Shown here in pieces: positions 1-10,231 of a stretch of DNA of 64,000 bases. The stretch comes from Hirudinaria manillensis (lineage: Eukaryota; Annelida; Clitellata; Hirudinida; Hirudinidae). Each line of letters begins with the position of its first letter. Within the stretch, counting starts at the first letter, position 1. Both the position numbers and the translations under genes were made by a program. The DNA is taken from assembly GCA_034509925.1 (NCBI GenBank), contig CM067531.1, positions 8,317,319-8,381,318 on the forward strand. Reading direction: 5' to 3'. The notes beneath the pieces were generated by a model. That model had not been told where the DNA came from and did not search any database. It worked only from the letters and a program-made list of their open reading frames with translations.

Positions 1-94
1 AGGTCTTTTTGTCTTTCAACTGCCACAATCAACCTCTTCCATCCGAGTGGTTCGTTCATCCGGTAATCCGCCTTCGCACCCGTCCGGCTGCCTG

Positions 95-425
95 TCAGGT
101 ACACCATCATTCATTCATCTATCCGTCTGTCCACCTATCTGTCTATAGATCTGTCTGTCTATCCTTCAATCTGTCCGCCCGTCAATCCATCCGTCTGTCT
201 TTCCATCCGACCGTCCGTCCGTCCCTTGCAATCTGGGTTTCAAGTGTTTTCCTTGTTTGTCCGGCAAACAAGAGACGTTTGCTTTTAATTTTTGATTTAA
301 TTTCGAAACAAAAGATGCTTTTGTTGCCTCATTATAAACTCGGTCTACTTTTCGGATGAAGCGTTGGACTGACGGACTGATGGGCGGGCGAATGGACAGA
401 CAGATGAACGGACGAATGGATGGAC
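95..425. repeat. degenerate tetranucleotide tract (TCCATCCGTC type)
   Basis: Diverged ATCC/GTCC/GTCT units run on the + strand from about 95 to 225. The reverse-complement type (GGAC/GGAT units) runs from about 360 to 425, so the tract is an imperfect inverted pair. The same unit type recurs near 6.3 kb and 30.05 kb. The 116-residue open frame across it is a by-product of the repeat. Confidence 0.7.
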
Positions 426-1080
426 TGAAGAAAGATGACGTGGTCTCTTAATGAAAGGATTGTTCATTTTATTTATGTTATAATTTACTAATTAATTCGA
501 GTTAAAAATTTATAAAAATAAAAAACAAATTCCTTCCACGAATCCTGTTGAACGGAAACGAAAAGGGAAATGAATTGTTAATTAATCCACAATTAGAAAT
601 TTAAAAGACAGAAATTATCCAAATTATCCTGTCGATTCCTGGATCCATGTAATTGCTGGAAATTGTAGGGCACGTTCGATAAAAGTATTTTCGGGGTCAT
701 TTTTAATTTCCTCAATTTAAAATAAAATGGATTTAATCATAAGGTTCCTCGAGGCACGATCAGTTTTGAAAATCTTGAAAACTGAATTTCAACATTTTTC
801 AGAAAATTAAGAGAAAATATTCTAACTTCCAAAAATAACTAAAAATTAGTTTTTAAAAAATATGATATTAAATAAACTAATAGCGGAGTTGAAGGATATC
901 ATTTTCAGATGTTTTTGGTTCAGTATTTTTTTAATTTTTTGTTTAAAATTAAAAAATAATCATGAAATTGAACGAAAAAGATTTCCATTTGTTGACAACC
1001 TGGACTTTCGTCGAGTAAACAAAACCTTATCTTGAAATTTTAAACATCCAACTCCTTTGAACTCTTCTGAAGGAGTTATT
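426..1080. other. AT-rich intergenic sequence
   Basis: No convincing exon, RNA gene or repeat seen. The sequence is AT-rich with short homopolymer runs. Confidence 0.5.
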
Positions 1081-1257
1081 AATATTATTATTATAAATTA
1101 TTATTATTATTATTATTATTATTATTGTTGTTATAAATTATTATTATTATTATTATTATTGTTATTATGGAATTTTATTACTATTATTATTATTATTATT
1201 ATAAATTATTATTATTATTATTTTTATTAAAAATTATTATTATTATTATTATTACTT
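1081..1257. repeat. (ATT)n microsatellite, interrupted
   Basis: Blocks of ATT repeats broken by short AT-rich interruptions. Similar tracts occur near 7.33, 8.13, 16.37, 28.92 and 46.21 kb. Confidence 0.9.
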
Positions 1258-1424
1258 TTAATATATATAAAAGTTTTGTTTGAATATTTTGGCTAATTAA
1301 AAAGGAAAAAGGAATCCATTTGCTAATATTTGAAAATGTTTTTAATGCATTTTATTTTTAATAATTCTGCGTTTTGAAATAAGGAAATAATATAATTTAA
1401 ATATATTATATTATATTATATTAT

Positions 1425-1531
1425 TGTTGTGACGATGTGCGAGGGGCGGGGCCGGATGTTGTCGAACGATAGTTTGGAGCGTGTTGGTTCTTTCGAAGTT
1501 TAAAGTTTGTTTCGTTTCTAAAGACATAACA
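1425..1531 (+). repeat. 5' LTR (107 bp)
   Basis: Direct repeat of 5697-5803, with TG...CA ends. It is very short for an LTR and contains a GC-rich block (GAGGGGCGGGGCCGG) near its start. Confidence 0.95.
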
Positions 1532-1533
1532 AC

Positions 1534-1544
1534 TGGCGCAGTCG
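1534..1544 (+). promoter_or_regulatory. primer binding site, tRNA-Ser type
   Basis: TGGCGCAGTCG starts two bases after the 5' LTR. It is complementary to the 3' end of a serine tRNA whose acceptor strand starts GCAGTCG. This is the expected site for priming minus-strand synthesis. Confidence 0.8.
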
Positions 1545-1579
1545 ACAAAAGAAAGTTCAAAATTTGTTTAGTTTCCAAA

Positions 1580-4500
1580 ATGGCCGACGTTGCAAAGTTG
1601 TTGGAAGCATTTACACAGCAAATGGAATTGTTGGTCCGTTCAATAGCTACAAACGCTACACACCACACCGTTCCGAATTTTATTCCTTTCGAACCTAGCA
1701 AAGAATTGTGGAATGATTATATGAACCGCTTCCAGTCATTCATTGAAGCGAATTCAATTCCAGCATCGAAAATTACGCAAGTGTTTCTGACAAACCAGTC
1801 CGCTTCTATTTACAAACTTTTGCAAACAACAGCTTCTCAAAAACCAACGCCGTGCGAAGTAAATAAATTGGACTTTGCTGAAATCCAAGCGGTGATGATG
1901 CATAACTTCAACCCCAAGAGATTTGTGATTCGAGAGAGATTCAAATTTTGGACTGAGCTAAAAAGACAACCAGGTGAAACAATTCAGGAACTCGCGGCGA
2001 AAATTCGAAATGCCGCCACCACATGTGACTTCCCTAGTATAGAAGACACACTAGATGAAGCTTTAAGAACAAGATTCATGTGTTCAGTTGACAACGAGGC
2101 TGTCCTCAAAGCGTTGTTCAAAGTTCCAGAAGATGAACTAACATTCAATCGAGCAATTGAAATTGCTATGGAAGTTGAAGAGTCTGCCAAAGTTGCGAAA
2201 GCTACAGTACACGGCACACCAGAGGACAATCGGGAACTGGTAAATAAAATTTCAAAAGAGACAGAAAGTAAACCGGACAAAGCAGATTCCAAGCCAATAC
2301 GAAAACCTCAACAACAGAGACAGCAATTTTCAAAATTCACATTCCCGAAAGGAACTTGTCCAAGATGTGGAAACAAAGGACACCACGCCAATGACTGCAG
2401 ACATATTAAAGCTAAATGTCATTTCTGTGGAATCATTGGACACATTGAAAAGGCATGTTTTAAAAAGAAGTTCAAAAGAGACAGGCATGTAAATTCAATC
2501 CACACAATTCCGAGCCACACACCTCTGACTCAGGTGCTACAAATTGCACATTCAGAATTTGTTTTTGAATTAGATAGTGGATCCAGGGACAATTTTTGTG
2601 CAATCGAAACTTGGAAAATGTGGGGAAAGCCCAGGCTAAACTTTTCCAGTACAAGATATGTTTCGGCAACAGGTGATCCCATTCCGAACATAGGAGTCTG
2701 CGAAGTCATAGTTTCGACATCGGACGTCAAAAACGTAGCTCTAGAATTCAATGTCACCAAGTTACCAAAGCTCAACATCATTGGGAGGAAAGCCATAGTC
2801 GAATTAAAAATCGACGTTTCAAGCTTGCTACACAACCACGTTTTGAAAATTGATGAAGATCTTGATTCGAAAACCGTTGAAAAAGCGTGTTATAAAATTT
2901 GCCACGATTTCAAAGAATGCTTCGAGCCAGAACTTGGTTGTTTGAAAGATTTCGAGTTAGAGGTAAAATTCAAACCAGACTCATCGCCAATTTTTGTCAA
3001 GGCAAGAACAGTGCCATTTGCAATTCAGGAAGATCTAAACCAGGCTCTTGATGCAGGAATAAAGAAAGGGATTTGGACCCCAACTCATTTCAATGATTAC
3101 GGAACTCCAATTGTACCGATTCGAAAGAGTCTGAAACCTGGAGAGCAGAAAGCCAATTTTAGAATCTGTGGCGATTATTCTGTTACCGTAAATTCACAAT
3201 TAGAACCACATAGGTATCCTATGCCCCTTCCAGAGGATCTGATGAGAAAACTGGGAGGAAGTCGATACTTCAGTAAAATCGATTTGGCAGACGCATTCAA
3301 CCAAATTAAACTTGCACCTGCGAGCCAGAAGAAGCTCGCGCTGACAACAAATAGAGGAGTGCTTCTTCAAACGAGACTACCTTTTGGTATCATTTCAGCC
3401 CCGGGTTATTTCCAAGAGATAATGGACAAACTAACTTGCGATCTGCAAGGAGTAGCAGTCTATTTGGACGATATTCTTATCGGAGGTTCGAATTCCAAAG
3501 AACATATTCAAAACCTGAAACTATTACTTCAACGATTGAGAGACAAAGGTCTCAGATGTAACAAAAAGAAATGCATTTTTGCTAAAGATTCAATTGAATA
3601 CCTTGGACTTGTTGTTTCAAAAAGCGGAATAGAAAAAGGGAAACGAGTTGACGCCTTGACTAGCATGCCAAGACCAACAAATGTCCCGACATTGCGATCG
3701 TTTTTGGGTTCAGTTCAGTTTTACCACAAGTTCATTCCAAACCTTTCAACGATTGCGGAACCGTTGACGAGCCTCACCAGAAAAGAATCACTCTGGAGAT
3801 GGAGTTTGGAAGCAGAGAAGTCGTTTCAAAAGTTGAAGGAGATCTTAGCGAACGAGGTGCAGCTTGCACATTTTGACAAATCTCTTCCTTTGGGAATTGC
3901 ATGTGATGCATCAGATGTTGGAATCGGTGCAGTTTTGTTTCACAGATATCCGGATGGAAGTGAACGACCAATATTGCACATTTCAAAGACACTGTCAACA
4001 TCACAAAGAAATTATAGTCAGATACATAAGGAAGCACTTTCGATTATTTACGCGCTGCAGAAATTCCATCAATACCTTTACGGACGAAACTTTATCTTAG
4101 TGACGGATCACAAACCTTTGTTGTCGCTTTTCAGCCCTTCAAAACTCACCCCATTATTAGCAGCAAATCGTTTAGCCCGATGGGCATTGATACTACACCA
4201 GTACGATTATTCGATAGAGTACCGACGATCCGAAAGTCATGGTAACGCGGATGCACTTAGTCGGTTACCAAGTGGGAAAGATGACAATTTTGACGCCGGT
4301 GAGGATGAAGACGACGACCTTACAGTTTGTACAATCAGTGCCATAAGTAAACAGATCCGACCAACTGATTCTCAGGTCTTGACAAAGGAATCGCGCAGAG
4401 ACAGGATAATTTCAACTGTCGTACGATTCTTAAAAGAGGGATGGCCTCGAGTTGTAGATACACAAATTCGACATTTTCAAAAGTTGGAAGATGCTCTGAC

Positions 4501-5704
4501 AGTGCAAAATGATTGTCTTATCTTCGGAAACAGAATCGTAGTTCCTGAGAAACTTAGACTACACGTTATGGGTCTATTGCACCTTGGACATTGCGGTATG
4601 AGGAGAATGAAGCAACTGGCACGAACCGTTGTTTACTGGCCGGGAATTGATGCCGACATTGAGGAGATGTGTAGGAAATGCACATCTTGCGCGGAACATC
4701 AGAACAACCCACCAAAGTTCTCAAATCATCCGTGGATGCTACCAGAAAGACCTTGGAGTAGAATCCACGTAGATCACGCAGTTAATTTCATGGGAAAGAA
4801 CTGGCTGGTGGTAGTCGATAGTTATTCTAAGTACCCATGCATCCATTCTACTTCAAGCATAACTGCCAGAACGACTATGGAATTACTGGAGGAGGATTTT
4901 GCTCATTTTGGATATCCCCATACTCTCGTAACGGACAATGCGCCCACATTTACATCCTCAGAATTTCAAGAGTATCTCAGGGAAAGAGGTATTCTACACC
5001 TGAGAGGAGCCCCATACCATCCAGCTACAAACGGGCAGGCGGAAAGATTAGTCCAAACTTTTAAACAATCCCTGAAGAAATCGCGGCTTCCAACTATCCA
5101 GGCGCTACAGGAATTCCTCATGCAATATCGTCGAACTCCTTTGGAGTCTGGTTACTCTCCTAGTGAACTTCTGAACGGAAGACAATTACGAAGCAAATTA
5201 GATGCGCTTTTGCCTTCAGTGCCGCACATTGCCCAGGAACTACAAAACCGTCAGAACAAGCCTACATCAAAGAGATCGAGTAACACCCAATTCACCGTCG
5301 GGAAGCCATGCTACGTTCAACGCAGCGGTCCAGGCAAGGATCGCATTCCTAGATGGATCCCGGCAGTGGTGATTCAAGTCTTGGGTCCTCGTCATGTCTT
5401 AATACAGGCAGTGCCAAAAGGACCCACTTTGAAAAGGCACGTCGAACAATTGAGGCCCAGACATGGGGTAGAGGAAGACGATGATCCGGGCATGGTGCCG
5501 GGTCCCACTCCCAATTCAAGGAACATTTCAACTTCTACAACTGCGCAAACCACAGTCCCGAGGAGACCCAGGGGTCGGCCAAAAGGACGAAGAAACTTCC
5601 AACGGCCAATAGTCCCGGATTCTGAGACTACACTTCCTCGACACTCAGAGAGGTTACGCCTAAAAGCTCTGAGAAACTTTTCGGCTGGCGTGGAGGTGTT
5701 GTGA
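1580..5704 (+). CDS. gag-pol polyprotein of the gypsy element
   Basis: An intact 1,374-residue frame from the ATG at 1580, the first start after the primer binding site. An upstream in-frame ATG at 1481 lies inside the LTR and is unlikely to be used. Visible domains in order: a gag region; two CCHC zinc knuckles (residues 260-273 and 280-293); an aspartic protease with DSG at 332-334; reverse transcriptase with the YLDD active site at 628-631; RNase H with an Asp near 776; and integrase with an HHCC finger beginning near 1001 and catalytic D1065, D1119 and E1155, which is D,D-35-E spacing. The protein copies element RNA to DNA and inserts it. Gag and Pol are fused in one frame with no frameshift site. 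The TGA stop (5702-5704) lies inside the 3' LTR. Confidence 0.95.
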   Translation: MADVAKLLEAFTQQMELLVRSIATNATHHTVPNFIPFEPSKELWNDYMNRFQSFIEANSIPASKITQVFLTNQSASIYKLLQTTASQKPTPCEVNKLDFAEIQAVMMHNFNPKRFVIRERFKFWTELKRQPGETIQELAAKIRNAATTCDFPSIEDTLDEALRTRFMCSVDNEAVLKALFKVPEDELTFNRAIEIAMEVEESAKVAKATVHGTPEDNRELVNKISKETESKPDKADSKPIRKPQQQRQQFSKFTFPKGTCPRCGNKGHHANDCRHIKAKCHFCGIIGHIEKACFKKKFKRDRHVNSIHTIPSHTPLTQVLQIAHSEFVFELDSGSRDNFCAIETWKMWGKPRLNFSSTRYVSATGDPIPNIGVCEVIVSTSDVKNVALEFNVTKLPKLNIIGRKAIVELKIDVSSLLHNHVLKIDEDLDSKTVEKACYKICHDFKECFEPELGCLKDFELEVKFKPDSSPIFVKARTVPFAIQEDLNQALDAGIKKGIWTPTHFNDYGTPIVPIRKSLKPGEQKANFRICGDYSVTVNSQLEPHRYPMPLPEDLMRKLGGSRYFSKIDLADAFNQIKLAPASQKKLALTTNRGVLLQTRLPFGIISAPGYFQEIMDKLTCDLQGVAVYLDDILIGGSNSKEHIQNLKLLLQRLRDKGLRCNKKKCIFAKDSIEYLGLVVSKSGIEKGKRVDALTSMPRPTNVPTLRSFLGSVQFYHKFIPNLSTIAEPLTSLTRKESLWRWSLEAEKSFQKLKEILANEVQLAHFDKSLPLGIACDASDVGIGAVLFHRYPDGSERPILHISKTLSTSQRNYSQIHKEALSIIYALQKFHQYLYGRNFILVTDHKPLLSLFSPSKLTPLLAANRLARWALILHQYDYSIEYRRSESHGNADALSRLPSGKDDNFDAGEDEDDDLTVCTISAISKQIRPTDSQVLTKESRRDRIISTVVRFLKEGWPRVVDTQIRHFQKLEDALTVQNDCLIFGNRIVVPEKLRLHVMGLLHLGHCGMRRMKQLARTVVYWPGIDADIEEMCRKCTSCAEHQNNPPKFSNHPWMLPERPWSRIHVDHAVNFMGKNWLVVVDSYSKYPCIHSTSSITARTTMELLEEDFAHFGYPHTLVTDNAPTFTSSEFQEYLRERGILHLRGAPYHPATNGQAERLVQTFKQSLKKSRLPTIQALQEFLMQYRRTPLESGYSPSELLNGRQLRSKLDALLPSVPHIAQELQNRQNKPTSKRSSNTQFTVGKPCYVQRSGPGKDRIPRWIPAVVIQVLGPRHVLIQAVPKGPTLKRHVEQLRPRHGVEEDDDPGMVPGPTPNSRNISTSTTAQTTVPRRPRGRPKGRRNFQRPIVPDSETTLPRHSERLRLKALRNFSAGVEVL

Positions 5705-5803
5705 CGATGTGCGAGGGGCGGGGCCGGATGTTGTCGAACGATAGTTTGGAGCGTGTTGGTTCTTTCGAAGTTTAAAGTTTGTTTCGTTTCTAAAGACATA
5801 ACA
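5697..5803 (+). repeat. 3' LTR (107 bp)
   Basis: Reads as identical to 1425-1531. A short purine-rich stretch (GGCGTGGAGG) directly before it may be the polypurine tract, but it is weak. Confidence 0.95.
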
Positions 5804-6043
5804 ATTATATTATATTATATTATATTATATTATATTATATTATATTATATTATATTATATTATATTATATTATATTATATTATATTATATTATATTATAT
5901 TATATTATATTATATTATATTATATTATATTATATTATATTATATTATATTATATTATATTATATTATATTATATTATATTATATTATATTATATTATAT
6001 TATATTATATTATATTATATTATATTATATTATATTATTAATA
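5804..6043. repeat. (ATATT)n pentanucleotide satellite
   Basis: About 48 near-perfect units. The same unit occupies about 1400-1424 on the other side of the retrotransposon, so the element interrupts one satellite. The 100-residue frame here is only the translated repeat. Confidence 0.95.
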
Positions 6044-6283
6044 ATATATTATTGACGTTCAAAGTCCACCAGCATAACCCAAGAATAAAATACGATTGCA
6101 GACAATCACGGCAAATCATCCCAGCTCCACACCATCCATAAAGCAAGGAAATTTCATTGCGCATGTCCCTGTTGAGGCTTCCGTTATGCTCCGTTAGCGC
6201 CGGACGAGCGCTACGATTACTCGACGCTGATTTGATTTCTTGCGACGTTTTCAATGGTTCCTCTTGACATTTGATATGACTGG

Positions 6284-6366
6284 TTTCACGGATGGACGGA
6301 TGGTCGGATGGACGGATGGATGGATGGATAGTCGGATGGACGGGCTGATGGACGTATGGATGGATG
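6284..6366. repeat. GGAT/GGAC tetranucleotide tract
   Basis: Degenerate ATGG/ACGG units, the reverse complement of the tract at 95-225. Confidence 0.75.
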
Positions 6367-6452
6367 CTCTAGTACTTCTTCTGAATGATCTTCAGTTTAT
6401 TGATTTAAGGAAATAAGTTAAATGCATAATACCTTATATTCTTAATTCTTAC

Positions 6453-6593
6453 CTTATATAGCTCTATTTCACCGTCATCGTCACCTTCATCGTCGTCGTC
6501 GTCGCATTTGAAGTCGGAGTTCACCTGATTAACTGACTGAGTTGAGAATTCATTCTCGGTGTCCATAAAATTTAAATTTTTCATGAATTCTGA
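6453..6593 (-). CDS. possible isolated internal exon (acidic, 47 codons)
   Basis: On the minus strand a strong acceptor (a T-rich tract ending TTTTCAG) is followed by a 141-base open stretch. It ends at a consensus donor, AAG|GTAAGA. Both boundaries are phase 0. The segment encodes 47 residues with a central run of aspartates and glutamate. No neighbouring exon was identified, so the parent gene is unknown. The acidic run comes from a GAC/GAT repeat, which lowers confidence. It could be an exon of a gene whose other exons are outside the window, or chance. Confidence 0.3.
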
Positions 6594-6762
6594 CTGAAAA
6601 TTAAAAAAAAAATGGGAAGAAAAGAACGAAAAAAGATGACAAAAATCAATCATCAACCATCCACAGTCGTCATTTTTTTCGCCGATGGTTGGTTTGCAAT
6701 TACTTTTCTTTGGCAATATTTCCGGTCCATGTAGCTCAAAGCATCCGCTCATATGATTTTAA

Positions 6763-6868
6763 AATTTCATTCATTCATTCGTTTCTTTCGTTCGTTCGTT
6801 CGTTCGTTCGTTCGTTCATTCATTCATTCATTCATTCGTTCATTCATTCGTTCGTTCTTTCTTTCTTT
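6763..6868. repeat. (TTCA/TTCG)n tetranucleotide repeat
   Basis: About 25 units of TTCATTCG type. The long serine/phenylalanine-rich frame across it is a by-product. Confidence 0.9.
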
Positions 6869-8125
6869 CATGTTTTCTGTTCTTTCTATCATCCATTGAA
6901 TTTTGTGCTAATTATTTCCAAAAAAAAATGTTTCTCGGGAATCACAGGAATTGATGAATGGATTTATGTAGCGCTTTGTAAATGATTTTTCTTCTTTTGT
7001 TGACTTATTGAAAGGATAACCACACCAATTAATCTCTCCAGCTCCAGTTTCGGATTTTAATTCACTTTTTAAGACCCTGTCCTTTTACGGTGCCTCCAAG
7101 CATTCAACTGAAAGTCGTTAACATACTTTCGAGAGGAACATTAAAAATGTCTTTTGAATATTTTATAAACCAAGTGTTCTTTATTTTTAAACTTAAAAAA
7201 TTTAATTTTTCTTAAATTTATTTATTTATTTAAATATTTAAACTTCCATTAACAATTAAGTGATTTTTGAACTTTACAGTTCAACATGAGCTCGGCTACG
7301 TTTGAAAACGTATTTTCGTTTTACTATTATTATTACTACTATTATTATTATTATTATTTTATAATATTAAAAAATTAATAATGTACTATAGTATCAATAA
7401 TTTATTACAATAATATATATTATTTAATATTGATTATTTTAAATCACCTTGTATTTTTTTCAAAGATTTATCCACAAATTCAACAACATTTCCAATGACA
7501 TGCTTTAAATAAAACTAATTTACACTGAAAACAAAAACATAAACTCGTTTTTTTTCAGATTTAATTTAAATTTGTAACTAACATAATAATAAATATAAAT
7601 TATAACTAACATAATAATAAATATAAATTATAATTAACATAATAATAAATGTAAATATTACATTTAACACAAACACGAACTTGTTTTAAATTTCTCTTTT
7701 TTATAATCAACATCATCAAGGACGACAAAAAATTCATTTCCTCGAACCGCGAGTGACAAGATGGCCGAACTTGTTAAAAACTGAACCTTCCTTCAAAGCC
7801 ACGTCTGGGAATTGTGGGGCATCTGGTGATGGCCATTTGGCTTGGAAGACTTCAAAGAAAACCCATCGAAGGTCATTCGAGTGCAAGGTCAATAGGTGCG
7901 CGTATCGGCGCTTCCTAATATGATCTTCACAATGTTGTCGAGCCTCAATTTTATTAATAAAGTCTCAACGCCATGAGTTTTCAAAATCTTTTTGTTTTGG
8001 TTGGAAAATTAATGTTTTTTCTTCAACTCATTATCAGCCACGTAGCAATTTTAAAATATTATTATTATTCGATAATAAAAATGTTATTATAAATATTAAT
8101 GTCAAATTATGAAACATTAATGCTA

Positions 8126-8160
<35 letters not shown>

Positions 8161-10231
8161 TTATCATTATTTATTATAATTAATAATCGCTTAAAATTTA
8201 CTGGAAAATAAATCTTAAAATTCAACTGGAAGTTTTTTTATTTTTGGCCAAATCAATGCAAAAACCGTGTCAACGACAGAGCTAACATCGCCCCGGATTA
8301 AGAGACAAACGTTGATGTTCATTTTTGTAGCGCCAATTTGCCTGTCAGAGAAAAATTTTCTTTATTACGAGAGCACATCTGAAAATTCCTCTGTTCCTCA
8401 ACTTGAATGATGGAGGAACAAATATTTATATACTTTTCAGCATCATAGACGTCCAGTTTTGCATAAGTCATTTCTAAATTCATAATTTATTAATATGATA
8501 TAAGAACAATAATAACCGTTATTTCATTATTTTATTGTAAATATTATATTTATTATCATGATTATTATGACTTTAATATAATTATTAATGCAATTTAATA
8601 AAATAATAAAATTTAATTTAATATAATAAATTAGAAAAATGTATAAATATGTCAAATCAAGTCGATTATCTCGTTCGTGACGGGTTTAAGAATGGCTCTC
8701 GATTGAAACATCACTTGAAGATGCCAAACCTTCTTCCAATCAAAGATAAACTTGATTGATTGCTCGCTTGATTGATCTGAAGACCGATGAATGCGATTGT
8801 TCGCTATCTTTATCTTGCACGGATGGCACCAGATAAATGAATTAAAGCCGACAATGCAAATGGCACAATTTATTTCTATTGAATCAAATTGATTCCCTTC
8901 TCAAATTGGTCTTAACATTGATTATTAAATCTTCTATGAAATGCATGACATTCAAGAAGGTTATTGACATACGACTTTGTGTCATTGACCTGGCGCGTCC
9001 GACACTTCGGGTCTGTAGCGCTATATAAATGGAATCTTCTTCTTAAATGTTGATTTTAATTTCCATAAAAATAATTAACGTGTATTAATTATGTGAATGT
9101 CTATGATTTCACTCTATATTCGTATCTCTATACCGTTGTTAATTAGGTAATTTTAATTTAATACTGGTTAAGTAGGTAATTTTTTTTAGTTTATTCCCCT
9201 CACAAGATGTCACTGCAGGAGTCCTCCGACAATAAAAAAAAGAATTTAAAGGATGAATGAGAAAATCAACTATCAAGTCAGCGCTACAAAAATGGCCATT
9301 TCGTGCCAGCAAAATAGAGGCTATCGGAGCCACAAACAGACTCCAATAGAGCGACTAATCCTGGCGACCAGAGCGTCTCTTGTTGCTATGAGACAGTAAA
9401 ATTACTTTCAGGGTCTCTTTAGGGTCTCTAAACGGCCGTCCTGGGAGGGCATAGGGTTTCAAAAGGGCGTCCGAAATTGGCATCTGATGGGTTGAATTAC
9501 CTTTATGGTCCTTTAAAATGTTGTCTGATGAATCTTCAATGATCCTATTGGTCGTCGTCTGTCGGTTGGTTGGTTTTTGTGGTTGATTCTTCTTTTTCGC
9601 GGTTTCAAATTAGGATGACTGTAATGTTGGTGGACTGTGAAGGTGGTTGTTATTAGATTCCGCTGAGAGATGCTACCGTTGGGGAATGAGCTTTGAAGTT
9701 GAAATTATTGAATATTAATTATTTATTTTCTAATTTTCCAGTTAAACTTCTTCAATTTTATAATTAATTCCCCATTCAAGATCTGCAGAGTTTGATTTAG
9801 CAAAAAAAAGGCTACTTTTTGGCAACTCGTGTCTTCAGATCCGATGCAATTTAATGATTTAACTGAAATAAAATTTTAATAAAAGTTTTATTATTATATA
9901 ATTTATTACTTATTAATATTTAATATTAATATATTGTCGCCGTAATTAAATGTTTGAAAATCAAAGACGTTAATGAAAATATTCAAAAAGCCTCGGTTTC
10001 ATTCTTAAAAAGTCTTTAATCTTGGCTGATTTATGTTTGTTTGAGTAAAAATAAACTTTCAATTACGACGATTTTTCATAATTAAACAAGTAATTAAAAT
10101 ATATTCAAACTGAGTCGGACATATTTTGACTGAAATATTCAACTACATTTCGCCATTTCATTAAAAACTTTTAAAAACATTTTTCCCTGAACGCAGATTA
10201 GTACTCATTAAGACCTGATTCCTGAACCAAG
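6869..10231. other. gene-poor region upstream of the receptor gene
   Basis: No exon could be supported. Short ATT/AAT repeats lie near 7324-7358 and 8127-8155. Slightly GC-richer islands occur near 7.74-7.92 and 9.28-9.65 kb. Copies of a 13-mer ending in TGTAGCGC lie at 6962, 8321 and 9281 (reverse), and a related GCGCTATATAAAT lies at 9018-9030. Confidence 0.5.

Larger units (their letters stand above)
1425..5803 (+). mobile_element. intact Ty3/gypsy LTR retrotransposon
   Basis: A 4,379-bp element with two 107-bp LTRs that read as identical, beginning TGTTGTGACG and ending CATAACA. It has a tRNA-Ser-like primer binding site two bases inside the 5' LTR and a single gag-pol frame. The flanking five bases are ATTAT on both sides (1420-1424 and 5804-5808), consistent with a target-site duplication. 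The element sits in a pentanucleotide satellite of the same sequence, so the duplication is not independent proof. Identical LTRs and an unbroken frame indicate recent insertion. No env-like frame is present. The tRNA-Ser primer and single polyprotein resemble the Mag lineage of gypsy elements, which is inference from known family traits. Confidence 0.95.

Noticed and set aside
5753-6055. 100-codon open frame of Ile/Leu/Tyr repeats
   Set aside because: It is the translation of the ATATT pentanucleotide satellite and starts inside the 3' LTR.
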